Below, piece by piece: positions 25,775-35,410 of a DNA stretch of 64,000 bases; the stretch's first letter is position 1; the number at the start of each line of letters is the position of its first letter. The stretch spans positions 310,001-374,000 of the forward strand of contig NZ_CP009268.1 in NCBI RefSeq assembly GCF_000807255.1, written 5' to 3'. The notes beneath the pieces were generated by a model. The model searched no databases and was not told the DNA's origin. It saw only the letters and a list, made by a program, of their open reading frames with translations. A program made the position numbers and the translations under genes. This DNA comes from Clostridium pasteurianum DSM 525 = ATCC 6013 (GTDB lineage: Bacteria; Bacillota; Clostridia; Clostridiales; Clostridiaceae).

Positions 25775-27955
25775 ATGGCAAAATTATTGTACAGAATAGG
25801 TGATTGGGTTTATAAGAGACCAAAAAGAGTTATTTTAGCATGGCTGTTAATTATAGTAGCATTAGCAGTTGTAACTTTAAGTTCAGGTATGAAATTTAGT
25901 GATAGTTTTTCTATTCCTGGAAGTAAATCTGAAAAAGCTGGCAAACTGCTAGAAAAAGCTACATCTACAAATAAAAATAATGATACATCTACAATAAGGC
26001 TTATTTTCAAAGTTAACAATGGCAAAACTCTTATGGATACATCGATTAAAGATTCAATAGATAAATTAAGAACTAAAATACAAGAAGAAGATAAGAATGT
26101 TTTAGTTGTATCTGATCCATATAAGATGATGACTATAAGCGAAAACAAAAAAATAGCTTATGCAGATATAACATACAATGAAAAGGCAGATAAAGTATCA
26201 GAAGAATCAAAAAATAAAGTGTTGCAAAGTATAGGTATTACAAGAGATGCAGGAATTCAAACTGAATTAGGAGGAGACGTTAGTTTTTCTGAACTTGAAA
26301 TCGTTGGAGCCTCCGATGCAGTTGGGCTTATAGCTGCGTTCGTTGTTCTTTTAATTACTTTTGGACTATTTTTAGCAGCTGGCTTACCAATAATGACAGC
26401 AATTATCGGGTTATTATCAGGATTAATGTGTATATTTATATCTTCAAATTATGTTGATACACCAGTCTTTTCTCTGTCTTTAGCAGCAATGATTGGCTTA
26501 GCGGTAGGAATTGATTATGCATTATTTATAATTTCCAGGTATCGTCAAAATGTAGGAGAAGGCTATAGCTTACAAGAATCAGTATCAAGAGCAATGGCTA
26601 CAGCGGGTAGTGCGGTATTATTCGCAGGTGTAACTGTTATTATAGCACTTAGTGGTCTTTCCCTAGTTGGGGTTCCATTTTTAAAGGTTATGGGATTAGG
26701 TGCAGCCGCAGTGGTACTTTTGGTAGTAGTGGCTTCGCTTATTACAGTTCCAGCAGTAATAAGTCTTGCTGGGGAACGTATAAGTCCAAAGCGAAAAAAT
26801 AAGATTTTCAAATCCATAAAAGTTAAGGATAAGAAACAAAAGCATAGCTTTTGGGGAGGTATTGTAAGTAAATATCCAATTATTATAGTGGTTTCTGTTT
26901 TAATTGTAACTGCTTTATTTAGTTATCAGGCTCTTCATTTAGAATTGGGACTTCCCGACAATGGAGCCAAACCAAAGAATTCCACAGAACGTAAAGGATA
27001 TGATATTATGTCCGAGGGCTTTGGGAAAGGTATTAATGGTCAGCTTATAGTTGTAGCAGATGCTTCTAAAGCTAGCGGAAACTATTTAGTTACGCTTCAA
27101 GAGGTAACTAAAGAAATAGAAAAATTGCCAGATATAAAATTTATATCGCCAGCTATCCCAGTAGGTAATGGAAAATTAGCGATGATAAATATAATACCTA
27201 AAAGTGGACCAAATGATAAAGAAACTAAGGATTTAGTTGAGAAAATTAACAAAGAAGCTGAAACTATTCAGAAGAATAAAAAAGTTGAAATTATGGTAAC
27301 TGGATCAACAGCAGTTAATATAGATACTGAAAATATGCTCAGCAAAGCTATGCCTAAGTTTATACTAGTAATTGTTGGACTCGCCTTGATTTTAATGACT
27401 TTGGTTTTTAGATCTATATTTGTGCCTATTAAAGCTGTTTTGGGTTTTATGATGACTATATTTTCAACTTTAGGATTTGGAGTTATGGTTTTGCAGGATG
27501 GACATTTATCTGGATTATTTAATGTTGCGGCACGTGAACCTGTATTATGTTTCTTACCTATATTGGTTACGGGAATTTTATTTGGATTAGCTATGGATTA
27601 TGAAGTGTTTTTAGTAAGCCGTATGCGAGAGGAATTCACAAAAACAGGTAATGCAAAACAATCAGTCATTTCTGGAATAAAAAATAGTGGTACTGTAGTA
27701 ACTGCAGCAGGACTAATAATGACAGCGGTGTTCTTAGGATTTGCTTTCAATGTTGATGCTAACGTTAAATCTATGGGAATTACACTTGCTTTCGGAGTTT
27801 TATTTGATGCATTTATTGTAAGAATGACATTTGTACCAGCAGTTATGGTACTATTAGGTAAAAAAACTTGGTACATGCCAAAGTGGTTAGACAAAATTCT
27901 TCCTAAAATTGATGTTGAAGGCGAAGATTTGATGAAAGAAGAACAGGTTAGTTAA
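25775..27955 (+). CDS. MMPL/RND-type membrane transporter
   Basis: 726 residues. Two repeats, each with one helix, an extracytoplasmic domain and about five helices. The conserved helices carry GLAVGIDYALFIISRYRQ in the first half and GLAMDYEVFLVSRMREEF in the second, with the Asp-Tyr pair of MMPL proteins. It should export lipids, surface compounds or toxic hydrophobic molecules using the proton gradient. AGAGGG precedes the ATG. A two-component system follows after a terminator and may control it, as often seen for such pumps; no substrate can be read from sequence. Confidence 0.9.
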   Translation: MAKLLYRIGDWVYKRPKRVILAWLLIIVALAVVTLSSGMKFSDSFSIPGSKSEKAGKLLEKATSTNKNNDTSTIRLIFKVNNGKTLMDTSIKDSIDKLRTKIQEEDKNVLVVSDPYKMMTISENKKIAYADITYNEKADKVSEESKNKVLQSIGITRDAGIQTELGGDVSFSELEIVGASDAVGLIAAFVVLLITFGLFLAAGLPIMTAIIGLLSGLMCIFISSNYVDTPVFSLSLAAMIGLAVGIDYALFIISRYRQNVGEGYSLQESVSRAMATAGSAVLFAGVTVIIALSGLSLVGVPFLKVMGLGAAAVVLLVVVASLITVPAVISLAGERISPKRKNKIFKSIKVKDKKQKHSFWGGIVSKYPIIIVVSVLIVTALFSYQALHLELGLPDNGAKPKNSTERKGYDIMSEGFGKGINGQLIVVADASKASGNYLVTLQEVTKEIEKLPDIKFISPAIPVGNGKLAMINIIPKSGPNDKETKDLVEKINKEAETIQKNKKVEIMVTGSTAVNIDTENMLSKAMPKFILVIVGLALILMTLVFRSIFVPIKAVLGFMMTIFSTLGFGVMVLQDGHLSGLFNVAAREPVLCFLPILVTGILFGLAMDYEVFLVSRMREEFTKTGNAKQSVISGIKNSGTVVTAAGLIMTAVFLGFAFNVDANVKSMGITLAFGVLFDAFIVRMTFVPAVMVLLGKKTWYMPKWLDKILPKIDVEGEDLMKEEQVS

Positions 27956-27980
27956 AATATCTAAGGAATAATAAAATGGA

Positions 27981-28022
27981 AGCTATAGTATTTCAAGTTA
28001 CAAAATGAATACTATAGCTTTG
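27981..28022 (+). terminator. Terminator after the MMPL gene
   Basis: AGCTATAGTATT and AATACTATAGCT pair perfectly with a loop of about 15 bases; a short T-run follows. Confidence 0.75.
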
Positions 28023-28073
28023 CGCACTTTGACAAATAAATTAATGTGTGACATAATCTTGGGTAAAAGGTAG

Positions 28074-29288
28074 GTGAGCAAAATATTAAATAAATTTATG
28101 AACAAAATTGAAATAGATGAGAATGATATTTTTAAAATGCCTACAATCGTATGCATTATTTTAATTTATATAGCAACTTTATTTTTGCAAAATATCAGAA
28201 AACCTTCATTATTTGCCAGTATGATTTTTACTGTAGTAATTATAAGCTATTTAATTATATACTTATTTTGTAATACTTTTAAGGCAAGATATTCGGTGTA
28301 TTTTGTGATACAAGGCATAATTATTTTTGGTGCTGCGTTTATAATGCAAAAAGGATATTACGCTTTATTTATGGGAATGATTCCGGTGTTGATTTCTCAA
28401 GGTATTGGATTTTATTATGATAAATTTAAAGTTATTTTTATATTTTTATTTCTATATGCTGTATTTTGTGGCACTGTAGTAATAATAGATGGTGCTAATC
28501 AACTTGCTCAAACTATTCCATTCCTTCTTATAGCTGTTATTGCTGTGGTTGCATATTCATCTATTTTTTTCAAACAAGTAAAATTACGTATTCATACACA
28601 GAAAATTTTAAAAGAATTGGAACTTGCATATGATAGAGTTGAAGAATTAACTTTAACTAATGAGAGACAGAGGATGGCAAGAGATTTACATGATACGCTA
28701 TCCCAAGGTCTTGCTGGTGTAATTATGCAATTAGAGGCGGTAAATGCTAATTTAAATAAGAATAATACGGCTAGAGCTCAGGAAATTGTGAAAAATGCAA
28801 TGGTACATGCAAGAAAAACTCTGGCAGATTCAAGACTTGTTATAGATGATTTGAGAAATGAAGATAATTTAGAGATAGATTTTGTTAATTTAATAGAAGA
28901 TGAAGTTGCTAAATTTAAAAATATTTCAAACATCTTTGTTAACTTAGATATTAATATAAAATCAAAATTATATACAAAAGTTATAGAATACATTTTATAT
29001 ATAGTAAGGGAATGTTTAAACAATATTGCAAGACATGCAAAGGCAAAAAATGTACAAATTGATATAACAGAAAAAGATAGACAAATAAATATAAATGTTA
29101 TAGATGACGGTGTTGGATTTGATGTTAGAAGTTTAGATAAAGTTTATGGTCACTATGGAATACTGGGAATAACTGAACGAGTACGTGCGATTCAGGGGAA
29201 AATTAAAATTAAAAGTGAAAAAAAAGTCGGTACACAAATTAACATTATAATACCGGCTGAGAAAGGAATATTTAACGGAAATGAGTAA
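28074..29288 (+). CDS. Sensor histidine kinase, NarX/DesK-like (HisKA_3)
   Basis: 404 residues from a GTG with TAGGTGAG. About six membrane helices (residues 24-165) without a sizeable external domain, then a dimerisation helix with the phosphorylated His206 in RQRMARDLHDTLSQGLAG and an ATPase domain (ECLNNIARHAKAKN; DDGVGFD; GHYGILGITERV). This type senses signals inside the membrane. It overlaps the response-regulator gene by 8 bases. The upstream MMPL pump is the likely target, as in envelope-stress systems; inference only. Confidence 0.92.
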   Translation: MSKILNKFMNKIEIDENDIFKMPTIVCIILIYIATLFLQNIRKPSLFASMIFTVVIISYLIIYLFCNTFKARYSVYFVIQGIIIFGAAFIMQKGYYALFMGMIPVLISQGIGFYYDKFKVIFIFLFLYAVFCGTVVIIDGANQLAQTIPFLLIAVIAVVAYSSIFFKQVKLRIHTQKILKELELAYDRVEELTLTNERQRMARDLHDTLSQGLAGVIMQLEAVNANLNKNNTARAQEIVKNAMVHARKTLADSRLVIDDLRNEDNLEIDFVNLIEDEVAKFKNISNIFVNLDINIKSKLYTKVIEYILYIVRECLNNIARHAKAKNVQIDITEKDRQININVIDDGVGFDVRSLDKVYGHYGILGITERVRAIQGKIKIKSEKKVGTQINIIIPAEKGIFNGNE

Positions 29289-29934
29289 AATAAAAATACT
29301 GATAGTTGATGATCATTTAGTAGTTAGAGAAGGCCTAAAATTAATTTTTGAAACAGAAGATAATTATGAAGTTGCTGGAGAGGCTGAAAATGGTGAAAAG
29401 GCTTTAATGCTCGTAGAAGATCTAAAACCAGATGTAATATTAATGGATTTATCTATGCCTAAAATGAGTGGATTAGAGGCAATAAAAATATTAAATGAAA
29501 GGAATAATACAATTCCTGTAATTATTTTGACAACTTACAATGAAGATAATTTAATAAAACAAGGACTTTCATTAGGTGCAAAAGGATATTTGCTTAAGGA
29601 CAGTACACGAGAGGAACTTATTAGAACTGTTGAAGCTGCATTTAGAGGAGAAATTCTTCTTCAGTCAGAAGTAACAAAAGCTCTTTTTAATACACAAAAG
29701 AAAGTCAATCAAATAGATCAATCTTTTAATAGTGAAATTACAGAGAGAGAGTTATTTATTCTTCAAGCTATTGTAAGAGGATGCACTAGTAAAGAAATAG
29801 CTTTTGATATGGGAGTATCAGAGAGGACAGTAAAAGCACATTTAACAAATATATATAGTAAGCTTAATGTTGAGTCTAGGTCCGAGGCTGCTGCTGTAGC
29901 AATAGAACGAGGAATTATACATATTAACAGGTAA
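29281..29934 (+). CDS. Response regulator, NarL/LuxR family
   Basis: 217 residues. Receiver domain with Asp10, Asp11 and phospho-acceptor Asp56 (ILMDLSMP) and the LLKD lysine, then a LuxR-type helix-turn-helix (ITERELFILQAIVRGCTSKE, then RTVKAHLTNIYSKL). It partners the kinase encoded by the overlapping upstream gene. Its stop is followed after one base by a tiny Cys-rich frame. Confidence 0.95.
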   Translation: MSKIKILIVDDHLVVREGLKLIFETEDNYEVAGEAENGEKALMLVEDLKPDVILMDLSMPKMSGLEAIKILNERNNTIPVIILTTYNEDNLIKQGLSLGAKGYLLKDSTREELIRTVEAAFRGEILLQSEVTKALFNTQKKVNQIDQSFNSEITERELFILQAIVRGCTSKEIAFDMGVSERTVKAHLTNIYSKLNVESRSEAAAVAIERGIIHINR

Positions 29935-29935
29935 T

Positions 29936-30025
29936 GTGAGAAAAGGTTGTGATACTACTTGCTGTGGACTTTGTACTTTATGTATAGATGAAAAACCAAC
30001 TTTATACTGTTCTTTTTTAGTGTAA
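29936..30025 (+). CDS. Possible 29-residue Cys-rich peptide
   Basis: From a GTG one base after the regulator stop codon: MRKGCDTTCCGLCTLC, then IDEKPTLYCSFLV. Six cysteines in 29 residues is far from random for AT-rich DNA. AGGTAA is a poor ribosome binding site, but coupling to the preceding stop codon is possible. I know no family with this pattern. It may be a real small metal- or stress-linked peptide or chance. The remaining gap 30026-30266 shows no gene; it is AT-rich with a T-run at 30108-30117. Confidence 0.25.
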   Translation: MRKGCDTTCCGLCTLCIDEKPTLYCSFLV

Positions 30026-30266
30026 GGGCTAGAAGAAAAAGATTAATGGGAATGATTCAATTTGCAATGTTAGTTTATTAGTAGAGTTTTTACTTGCAAA
30101 TATATATTTTTTTTTCTAAAATATATTTAGCATACAAATTTAAATTATTATAAAAAATAGTTAATAAGAGTCATGGTAAACATTATCAATGTAGTAGCAG
30201 TATTTATACATAGAGGCATATTTTATTATAAATGAAGTTTTAGTCTTATTAAACGGAGGAAACTAT

Positions 30267-30920
30267 ATGAGTTATTCTGGAGTTATTTTTGATCTTGATG
30301 GAACACTTCTAAATACCCTTGATGATATGGCTGATTCAGTGAATTGCATATTGCAAAATCATGGATATCCTATACATGATTTAGAAAAGTACAAATATTT
30401 TATTGGCAATGGAATGGAAAAGCTTATAAGGAGGGCTTTGCCAGAAAGTAGTGCAAAAGACGAAGAAATGGTAAAGACATGTTTAGATGAATTTATGTTA
30501 GAATATGATAGAAGATGGGATAATTTAACAAGACCCTATGAAGGTATAAACGATTTAATGGAAGCTTTAGATTCTAAGGGAATAGAAATGTCTGTACTTT
30601 CAAATAAACCTAATGAATTTACCAGATTGTTAATAGATAAATTTTTTGGATTAAAACGATTTAAAGTTGTTTTGGGCGCAAGAAGGGATGTACCTAAAAA
30701 ACCTGATCCTACAGCAGCTTTTGAAATATCAAAATTGTCTAAAATACCTGAAAATGAATATCTTTATCTTGGGGATACAGGAGTAGATATGAAAACTGCA
30801 AATGCAGCTGGTATGTACGCTGTAGGAGTTACTTGGGGTTTTAGAAAAGCTGATGAATTACTGGAAAATGGTGCAAAGACAATAATTGATAGTCCTATGG
30901 AACTTATGAAACTTTTATAA
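30267..30920 (+). CDS. HAD-family phosphatase, phosphoglycolate phosphatase-like
   Basis: 217 residues. Motif I FDLDGTLLNT (Asp nucleophile), motif II VLSNKP, the lysine of VPKKPDPTA and motif IV YLGDTGVDMKTANAAG with the cap domain after motif I are all present. Substrate specificity in this family cannot be read from sequence; Gph-like activity on phosphoglycolate or a nucleotide is usual. ACGGAGGA precedes the ATG. Its stop overlaps the start of yqeC by one base, so the two are translationally coupled, which is a hint of a role in the molybdenum/selenium system. Confidence 0.9.
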   Translation: MSYSGVIFDLDGTLLNTLDDMADSVNCILQNHGYPIHDLEKYKYFIGNGMEKLIRRALPESSAKDEEMVKTCLDEFMLEYDRRWDNLTRPYEGINDLMEALDSKGIEMSVLSNKPNEFTRLLIDKFFGLKRFKVVLGARRDVPKKPDPTAAFEISKLSKIPENEYLYLGDTGVDMKTANAAGMYAVGVTWGFRKADELLENGAKTIIDSPMELMKLL

Positions 30921-31630
30921 TGAAACTTAGGAAATTGTTGAATATTCATAAAGGTTCTATTACATCTATTGTTGGAGCAGGTGGAAAAACTACCTTGATG
31001 TTTTCCTTAGCAGAAGAATTAAGGCAGAAAAGTAAAGTTCTTGTAACTACTACTACCAAAATATACGTACCTCAAAAATATCAATATGATTATATTGCAA
31101 AGAGTGAATGTGAATTTGATTATTATAATAAGTTAAGCTGTAAGGGAATTTATGTATATGGAGATAGTGTAAATAGCAATAATAAATTAATCGGATTAGA
31201 TTGCAGACTTTTAGAAGAGCAGTTATCTTATTTTGATTATGTCCTAATAGAATCAGATGGTTCTAAGGGGAAAACTATTAAGGGCTGGGGTGATTATGAG
31301 CCTGTTATAAGTAATAAAACCAATAATACCATAGGGATTTTTAGTATAGAAAATATAGGAAGAAAAATAAATGAAAATAATGTTCACAGAATTAAACAAT
31401 TTATGAATATTACCGATAGTTGTGAGGGGGATACTATAAATATAGATCATATTACAAAGCTGATATTTCATTCTAAAGGATTATTCAAGAACGCTGTTGG
31501 ACATAGAATTTTATTTATAAATAAGGTGGAAAATGAAAGTGATATTGTTTTAACAAGAAAGTTGATAAACAATATTAATAAGAATAATCACGGATATATT
31601 GATAGTATTGTATTTGGACGATTACAATAG
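30920..31630 (+). CDS. yqeC: Selenium-dependent hydroxylase accessory protein YqeC
   Basis: 236 residues. P-loop at residues 19-25 (GAGGKTT), then LVTTTTKIYVP and YDYVLIESDGSKGKTIKGWG, the family hallmarks (TIGR03172). It is a presumed NTPase in maturation of selenium-dependent molybdenum hydroxylases; its reaction is unproven. It starts on the last base of the HAD stop codon. yqeB and mocA, its usual partners, lie 8 kb downstream, so the maturation set is scattered here. A terminator follows. Confidence 0.9.
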   Translation: MKLRKLLNIHKGSITSIVGAGGKTTLMFSLAEELRQKSKVLVTTTTKIYVPQKYQYDYIAKSECEFDYYNKLSCKGIYVYGDSVNSNNKLIGLDCRLLEEQLSYFDYVLIESDGSKGKTIKGWGDYEPVISNKTNNTIGIFSIENIGRKINENNVHRIKQFMNITDSCEGDTINIDHITKLIFHSKGLFKNAVGHRILFINKVENESDIVLTRKLINNINKNNHGYIDSIVFGRLQ

Positions 31631-31675
31631 CAAAGCATTATGAAAATTATATAATATTAAAGAAAAAATGAAGGC

Positions 31676-31702
31676 CGAGGCTCCATAATGGAGTCTTTTT
31701 TT
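31676..31702 (+). terminator. Terminator after yqeC
   Basis: GGCTCC and GGAGTC pair around ATAAT and run into seven Ts. The rest of the 340-base gap 31631-31970 is AT-rich; I see no other gene in it. Confidence 0.75.
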
Positions 31703-31970
31703 ATACATATGATGTTAATTGATATAAATTTATATTTCCATTAAGTGAGGTAAAATGTATATAATCATCGTCAAAAAAATATCTAATTAGGTAAGTTTTT
31801 GAATTATTAGGTAATAACTATTATATTTTATGTTGAATTCTAGACTTTAGTATTTTATAATATATTCAATAAAGTAATTAAAAATGTATTATAATAGAGT
31901 TTTCCTTAATGCTTTCATCTTAATATAAATATATTGAAATAATTTATTAATAAAAAGTTGGTGTGGTAAG

Positions 31971-32837
31971 TTGGATATATGTGAAGAAGTAAAAGAAAGA
32001 TTGTCTATATTTAAAAATTTATATGATGTCATTAGAATTATAGACCCTGTGAATAAAAAAGCTATAATATCTAAAAATGATAACGTTGAAAAAATAGAAA
32101 GCCCTTGCTATAGATTTTGGGGAAGTAATTCTTCATGTAAAAATTGTATTTCTATGAGAGCTTATATAGAACAAGATACTTTCACTAAATTTGAATATAT
32201 TAATGGAAAAATATTTTCCATAATTGCAACACCTATAAAATTTCGTGGGAAAGAATATATCTTAGAAATGATAAAGGAAATGTCTGTAACTGATTTAAAT
32301 ATAGATGGAAAAGGTGATTTAAAAGACCTAATTAGTGCCTTAAATGAAAAAATTATAACTGATTACCTCACTAATGTATATAATCGAAGATATATTAATG
32401 AAAGGTTGCCCATTGATATAGATAATAGTATAAAAATTAAAAAACCAATATCAATAGTTATTGCAGATCTTGACTCTTTTAAGCAGATTAATGATGACTT
32501 TGGTCATGTAATGGGTGATATAGTACTTAAGGATACATGTAAAATTATAAAAGATTTTTTAATTAAAAATGAAGATTGGGTAGGAAGATATGGCGGAGAT
32601 GAGTTTTTGATTGTATTAAATAATATTAATAGAGAAGAAGCTTATAAAATTATAGAATCCATGAGAATAAAAATAGAAAAACATAAATTTAAATATAATG
32701 ATAAAAGCATTAATATTACTGTAAGTTTTGGAATATATACTGTTGATAGTCAAGTAGAGTTTAATGCTGTAATAGAAGAATTGGATAAAAATTTATATAA
32801 GGCCAAAAAACATGGTAAAAACAGAATAGTTGTTTAA
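31971..32837 (+). CDS. Diguanylate cyclase with N-terminal Cys-motif sensor region
   Basis: 288 residues from a TTG (GGTGTGGTAAG upstream). The C-terminal ~125-288 is a GGDEF domain with the intact RYGGDEF at 206-212, so c-di-GMP synthesis is likely. The inhibitory-site Arg of RxxD is Lys199 (KNED), so product feedback may be weak. The N-terminal ~110 residues look PAS-like with Cys46, Cys56 and Cys59 (CYRFWGSNSSCKNC), a possible metal or redox site. No membrane segment. The gene stands alone before IMP dehydrogenase. Confidence 0.88.
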   Translation: MDICEEVKERLSIFKNLYDVIRIIDPVNKKAIISKNDNVEKIESPCYRFWGSNSSCKNCISMRAYIEQDTFTKFEYINGKIFSIIATPIKFRGKEYILEMIKEMSVTDLNIDGKGDLKDLISALNEKIITDYLTNVYNRRYINERLPIDIDNSIKIKKPISIVIADLDSFKQINDDFGHVMGDIVLKDTCKIIKDFLIKNEDWVGRYGGDEFLIVLNNINREEAYKIIESMRIKIEKHKFKYNDKSINITVSFGIYTVDSQVEFNAVIEELDKNLYKAKKHGKNRIVV

Positions 32838-32925
32838 ATGTAATTTATAAATAATTTTCAAATAGAGAATTTATGATGTATAATTGTTAATACTAACTAA
32901 ATTATATTTTAAGGAGTTGATAAAT

Positions 32926-34434
32926 TTGGCTTTTTACTTTGATGAACCCTCACATACTTTTAGTGAATATCTATTAGTGCCTGGGTATTCTTCTGCAGAA
33001 TGCATGCCAGCTAATGTTAGTTTAAAAACGCCAGTAGTAAAATTTAAAAAAGGCGAGACCTCTCAGATAGAAATGAATATACCTTTAGTTTCTGCAATTA
33101 TGCAATCTGTTTCAGGTGATAAAATGGCAATTGCACTGGCTAAAGAAGGTGGTATTTCATTTATTTATGGATCACAATCAATAGAAGATGAGGCTGCTAT
33201 GGTAGCTCGTGTTAAAAATTACAAAGCAGGTTTTGTTGTCAGCGATTCAAATATAAGACCAGATCAAAAATTAAAGGATATTTTAGATTTAAAGGAAAAG
33301 ACAGGTCATTCTACAGTTGCGGTTACAGAGGATGGAACAGCTACAGGAAAACTTTTAGGCATTGTCACCAGCAGAGATTATCGTATAAGCAGAATGTCAC
33401 CAGAGTGCAAAGTTGCTGATTTTATGACGCCTTTTTCAAAATTAATTTCTGCGAAAAAGGGAATTACTCTAAAAGAAGCTAACAATATTATATGGGATTA
33501 TAAATTAAATTCACTGCCAATTGTAGATGAAAATCAGCATCTTGCATATATGGTATTTAGAAAAGATTATGATTCAAATAAAGAAAATAAATTGGAACTT
33601 TTAGACAGTTCTAAGAGATATATTGTAGGTGCAGGAATTAATACTCGTGATTACGAGAAAAGAGTACCAGCGCTAGTAGATGCGGGTGCTGATGTACTAT
33701 GTATAGATTCCTCAGAGGGATTTTCCGAATGGCAGAAATTGACCATTGATTATATCCGTAAAGAATATGGGGATAAGGTAAAAGTAGGTGCAGGAAATGT
33801 AGTGGACAGAGATGGATTCTTGTTTTTAGCAGAAGCTGGGGCTGACTTTGTGAAAATAGGAATAGGCGGAGGTTCTATCTGTATTACAAGAGAACAAAAG
33901 GGTATTGGTAGAGGGCAGGCAACTGCAGTAATAGAAGTGGCTAAGGCCAGAGATGAATATTTTGAAAAAACAGGTGTATACATACCTATATGTTCCGATG
34001 GAGGAATTGTATATGATTATCATATGACTCTTGCTCTTGCTATGGGAGCTGACTTTATTATGCTTGGAAGGTATTTTTCTCGTTTTGATGAAAGTCCTAC
34101 TAATAAAGTTAGTATTAACGGAACTTATATGAAAGAGTACTGGGGAGAGGGTTCTAACCGTGCAAGAAACTGGCAGAGATATGATATGGGCGGTGATAAA
34201 AAATTATCTTTTGAAGAAGGTGTAGATTCCTATGTACCTTATGCAGGAAGCCTTAAAGATAATGTATCATTGACTTTAAGTAAAGTACGTTCAACTATGT
34301 GTAATTGTGGAGCCATGAGTATTCCAGAACTTCAGAAAAATGCAAAAATCACATTGGTATCATCCACTTCTATTGTAGAAGGCGGAGCTCATGATGTAGT
34401 GCTTAAAGATACTAGCAATAATGTTTTAAAGTAA
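32926..34434 (+). CDS. guaB: IMP dehydrogenase (Tritrichomonas-type clade)
   Basis: 502 residues from a TTG at 32926 with AAGGAG; an earlier TTG in frame at 32884 lacks one. TIM-barrel with two CBS domains (~100-220). The catalytic Cys319 lies in [18 protein letters not shown] and the flap Arg418-Tyr419 in NWQRYDMGG; both match the numbering of Tritrichomonas foetus IMPDH as I recall it. It oxidises IMP to XMP with NAD, the first step to GMP. The GRGQ following the Cys loop is unlike the common bacterial GVGVPQ. There is no purine biosynthesis neighbour; it sits inside a catabolic region. Confidence 0.92.
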   Translation: MAFYFDEPSHTFSEYLLVPGYSSAECMPANVSLKTPVVKFKKGETSQIEMNIPLVSAIMQSVSGDKMAIALAKEGGISFIYGSQSIEDEAAMVARVKNYKAGFVVSDSNIRPDQKLKDILDLKEKTGHSTVAVTEDGTATGKLLGIVTSRDYRISRMSPECKVADFMTPFSKLISAKKGITLKEANNIIWDYKLNSLPIVDENQHLAYMVFRKDYDSNKENKLELLDSSKRYIVGAGINTRDYEKRVPALVDAGADVLCIDSSEGFSEWQKLTIDYIRKEYGDKVKVGAGNVVDRDGFLFLAEAGADFVKIGIGGGSICITREQKGIGRGQATAVIEVAKARDEYFEKTGVYIPICSDGGIVYDYHMTLALAMGADFIMLGRYFSRFDESPTNKVSINGTYMKEYWGEGSNRARNWQRYDMGGDKKLSFEEGVDSYVPYAGSLKDNVSLTLSKVRSTMCNCGAMSIPELQKNAKITLVSSTSIVEGGAHDVVLKDTSNNVLK

Positions 34435-34457
34435 ATTTTTATTGGAGAAGAATTAAT

Positions 34458-35147
34458 TTGAAAAAATTATTATTAATTTTTTGTGCTATTAGTTCATTAT
34501 TTATTTATGGTTGTTCTAATAATGATATAAACAAAAATTCAAATCAAAGCATAAATACTGAAATTAAAAGTTCTGTTGCTAAAAATTCTAATGAGAATAT
34601 TGAAACTATAAATATAAGTGCATCAATGGTTAAAACTTATAATAATATAAATGAATTAGCTTCAGATAGTGTTTTAATAATAGAAGGCAGTATTTTAGCT
34701 AACAACTATATAAATTTTAAAGATACTGTTTTTACAATTTCAACAGTTAAAGTCACGAATGTACTAAAAGATTATGATAATATTAAAGTTGGAGATACTA
34801 TAAATCTTTTACAAACCGGTGGAATAGAAACTATCAAACAAAATGCTAATTTAAGTAAATCCTTTGATAATCCTACTGAAGTTAAAAAAAATATAGGTAA
34901 AAAAGTTGAAGTGGTTTTAGAAAACTCTCCTGTTTTAAAAGAAGGTCAACCTAATATTTTGTTTTTAACTAAATATGATGGTCCAATTACTAAAGATGCA
35001 TATATAGGTACAGGAGACTTTCAAGGTAGATTCTTAAAAAATGGTGATAGAATTCAGCCGCAAAGTGCTGCTTTAAAATCTAAATATAATAATAAAAATA
35101 TACAAGAGTTTACAAATGGTATTAAATCTATAAATTCCAATAAATAA
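34458..35147 (+). CDS. Putative lipoprotein of unknown function
   Basis: 229 residues from a TTG with GGAGAAG. A signal peptide MKKLLLIFCAISSLFIYGC with lipobox Cys19 is followed by an Asn/Ser-rich linker and a soluble domain with ELASDSVLIIEGSI and VGDTINLLQTGG. It should be anchored to the outer face of the membrane. I do not recognise the domain. It lies 24 bases after guaB and ends in a strong terminator at ~35202. Confidence 0.65.
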   Translation: MKKLLLIFCAISSLFIYGCSNNDINKNSNQSINTEIKSSVAKNSNENIETINISASMVKTYNNINELASDSVLIIEGSILANNYINFKDTVFTISTVKVTNVLKDYDNIKVGDTINLLQTGGIETIKQNANLSKSFDNPTEVKKNIGKKVEVVLENSPVLKEGQPNILFLTKYDGPITKDAYIGTGDFQGRFLKNGDRIQPQSAALKSKYNNKNIQEFTNGIKSINSNK

Positions 35148-35201
35148 TATATAATTTTTAAAAATTTTAGATTAAGTAAGAAACATCTAATCTAAAATAG
35201 C

Positions 35202-35232
35202 AAAAAGCACTCTGAATGAAGGGTGCTTTTTT
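35202..35232 (+). terminator. Terminator after the lipoprotein gene
   Basis: AAAAAGCAC and GTGCTTTTTT pair with a 12-base loop. A second hairpin (TTAGATTA with TAATCTAA) is just upstream at 35167-35197. From 35233 to 35410 only AT-rich promoter-type sequence is seen. Confidence 0.8.
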
Positions 35233-35410
35233 ATTGAATATTAGTTTGTAATATTCTTCTAAATTCAATTATAGTTCCATTGGACCATTGGACTTTTATA
35301 GAAAAAATCTCATGCATGGTTACATCATCAAATAAAAATTCTTTTATATATGTCTATTGTTTTGCTTACGGTAGTATAATTAAATTATATTAATATTGGA
35401 GAGGATGAAT

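Noticed and set aside
34458-35147. Link of the lipoprotein to IMP dehydrogenase function
   Set aside because: Adjacency alone; the domain has no recognised function and a lipobox places it outside the cell.
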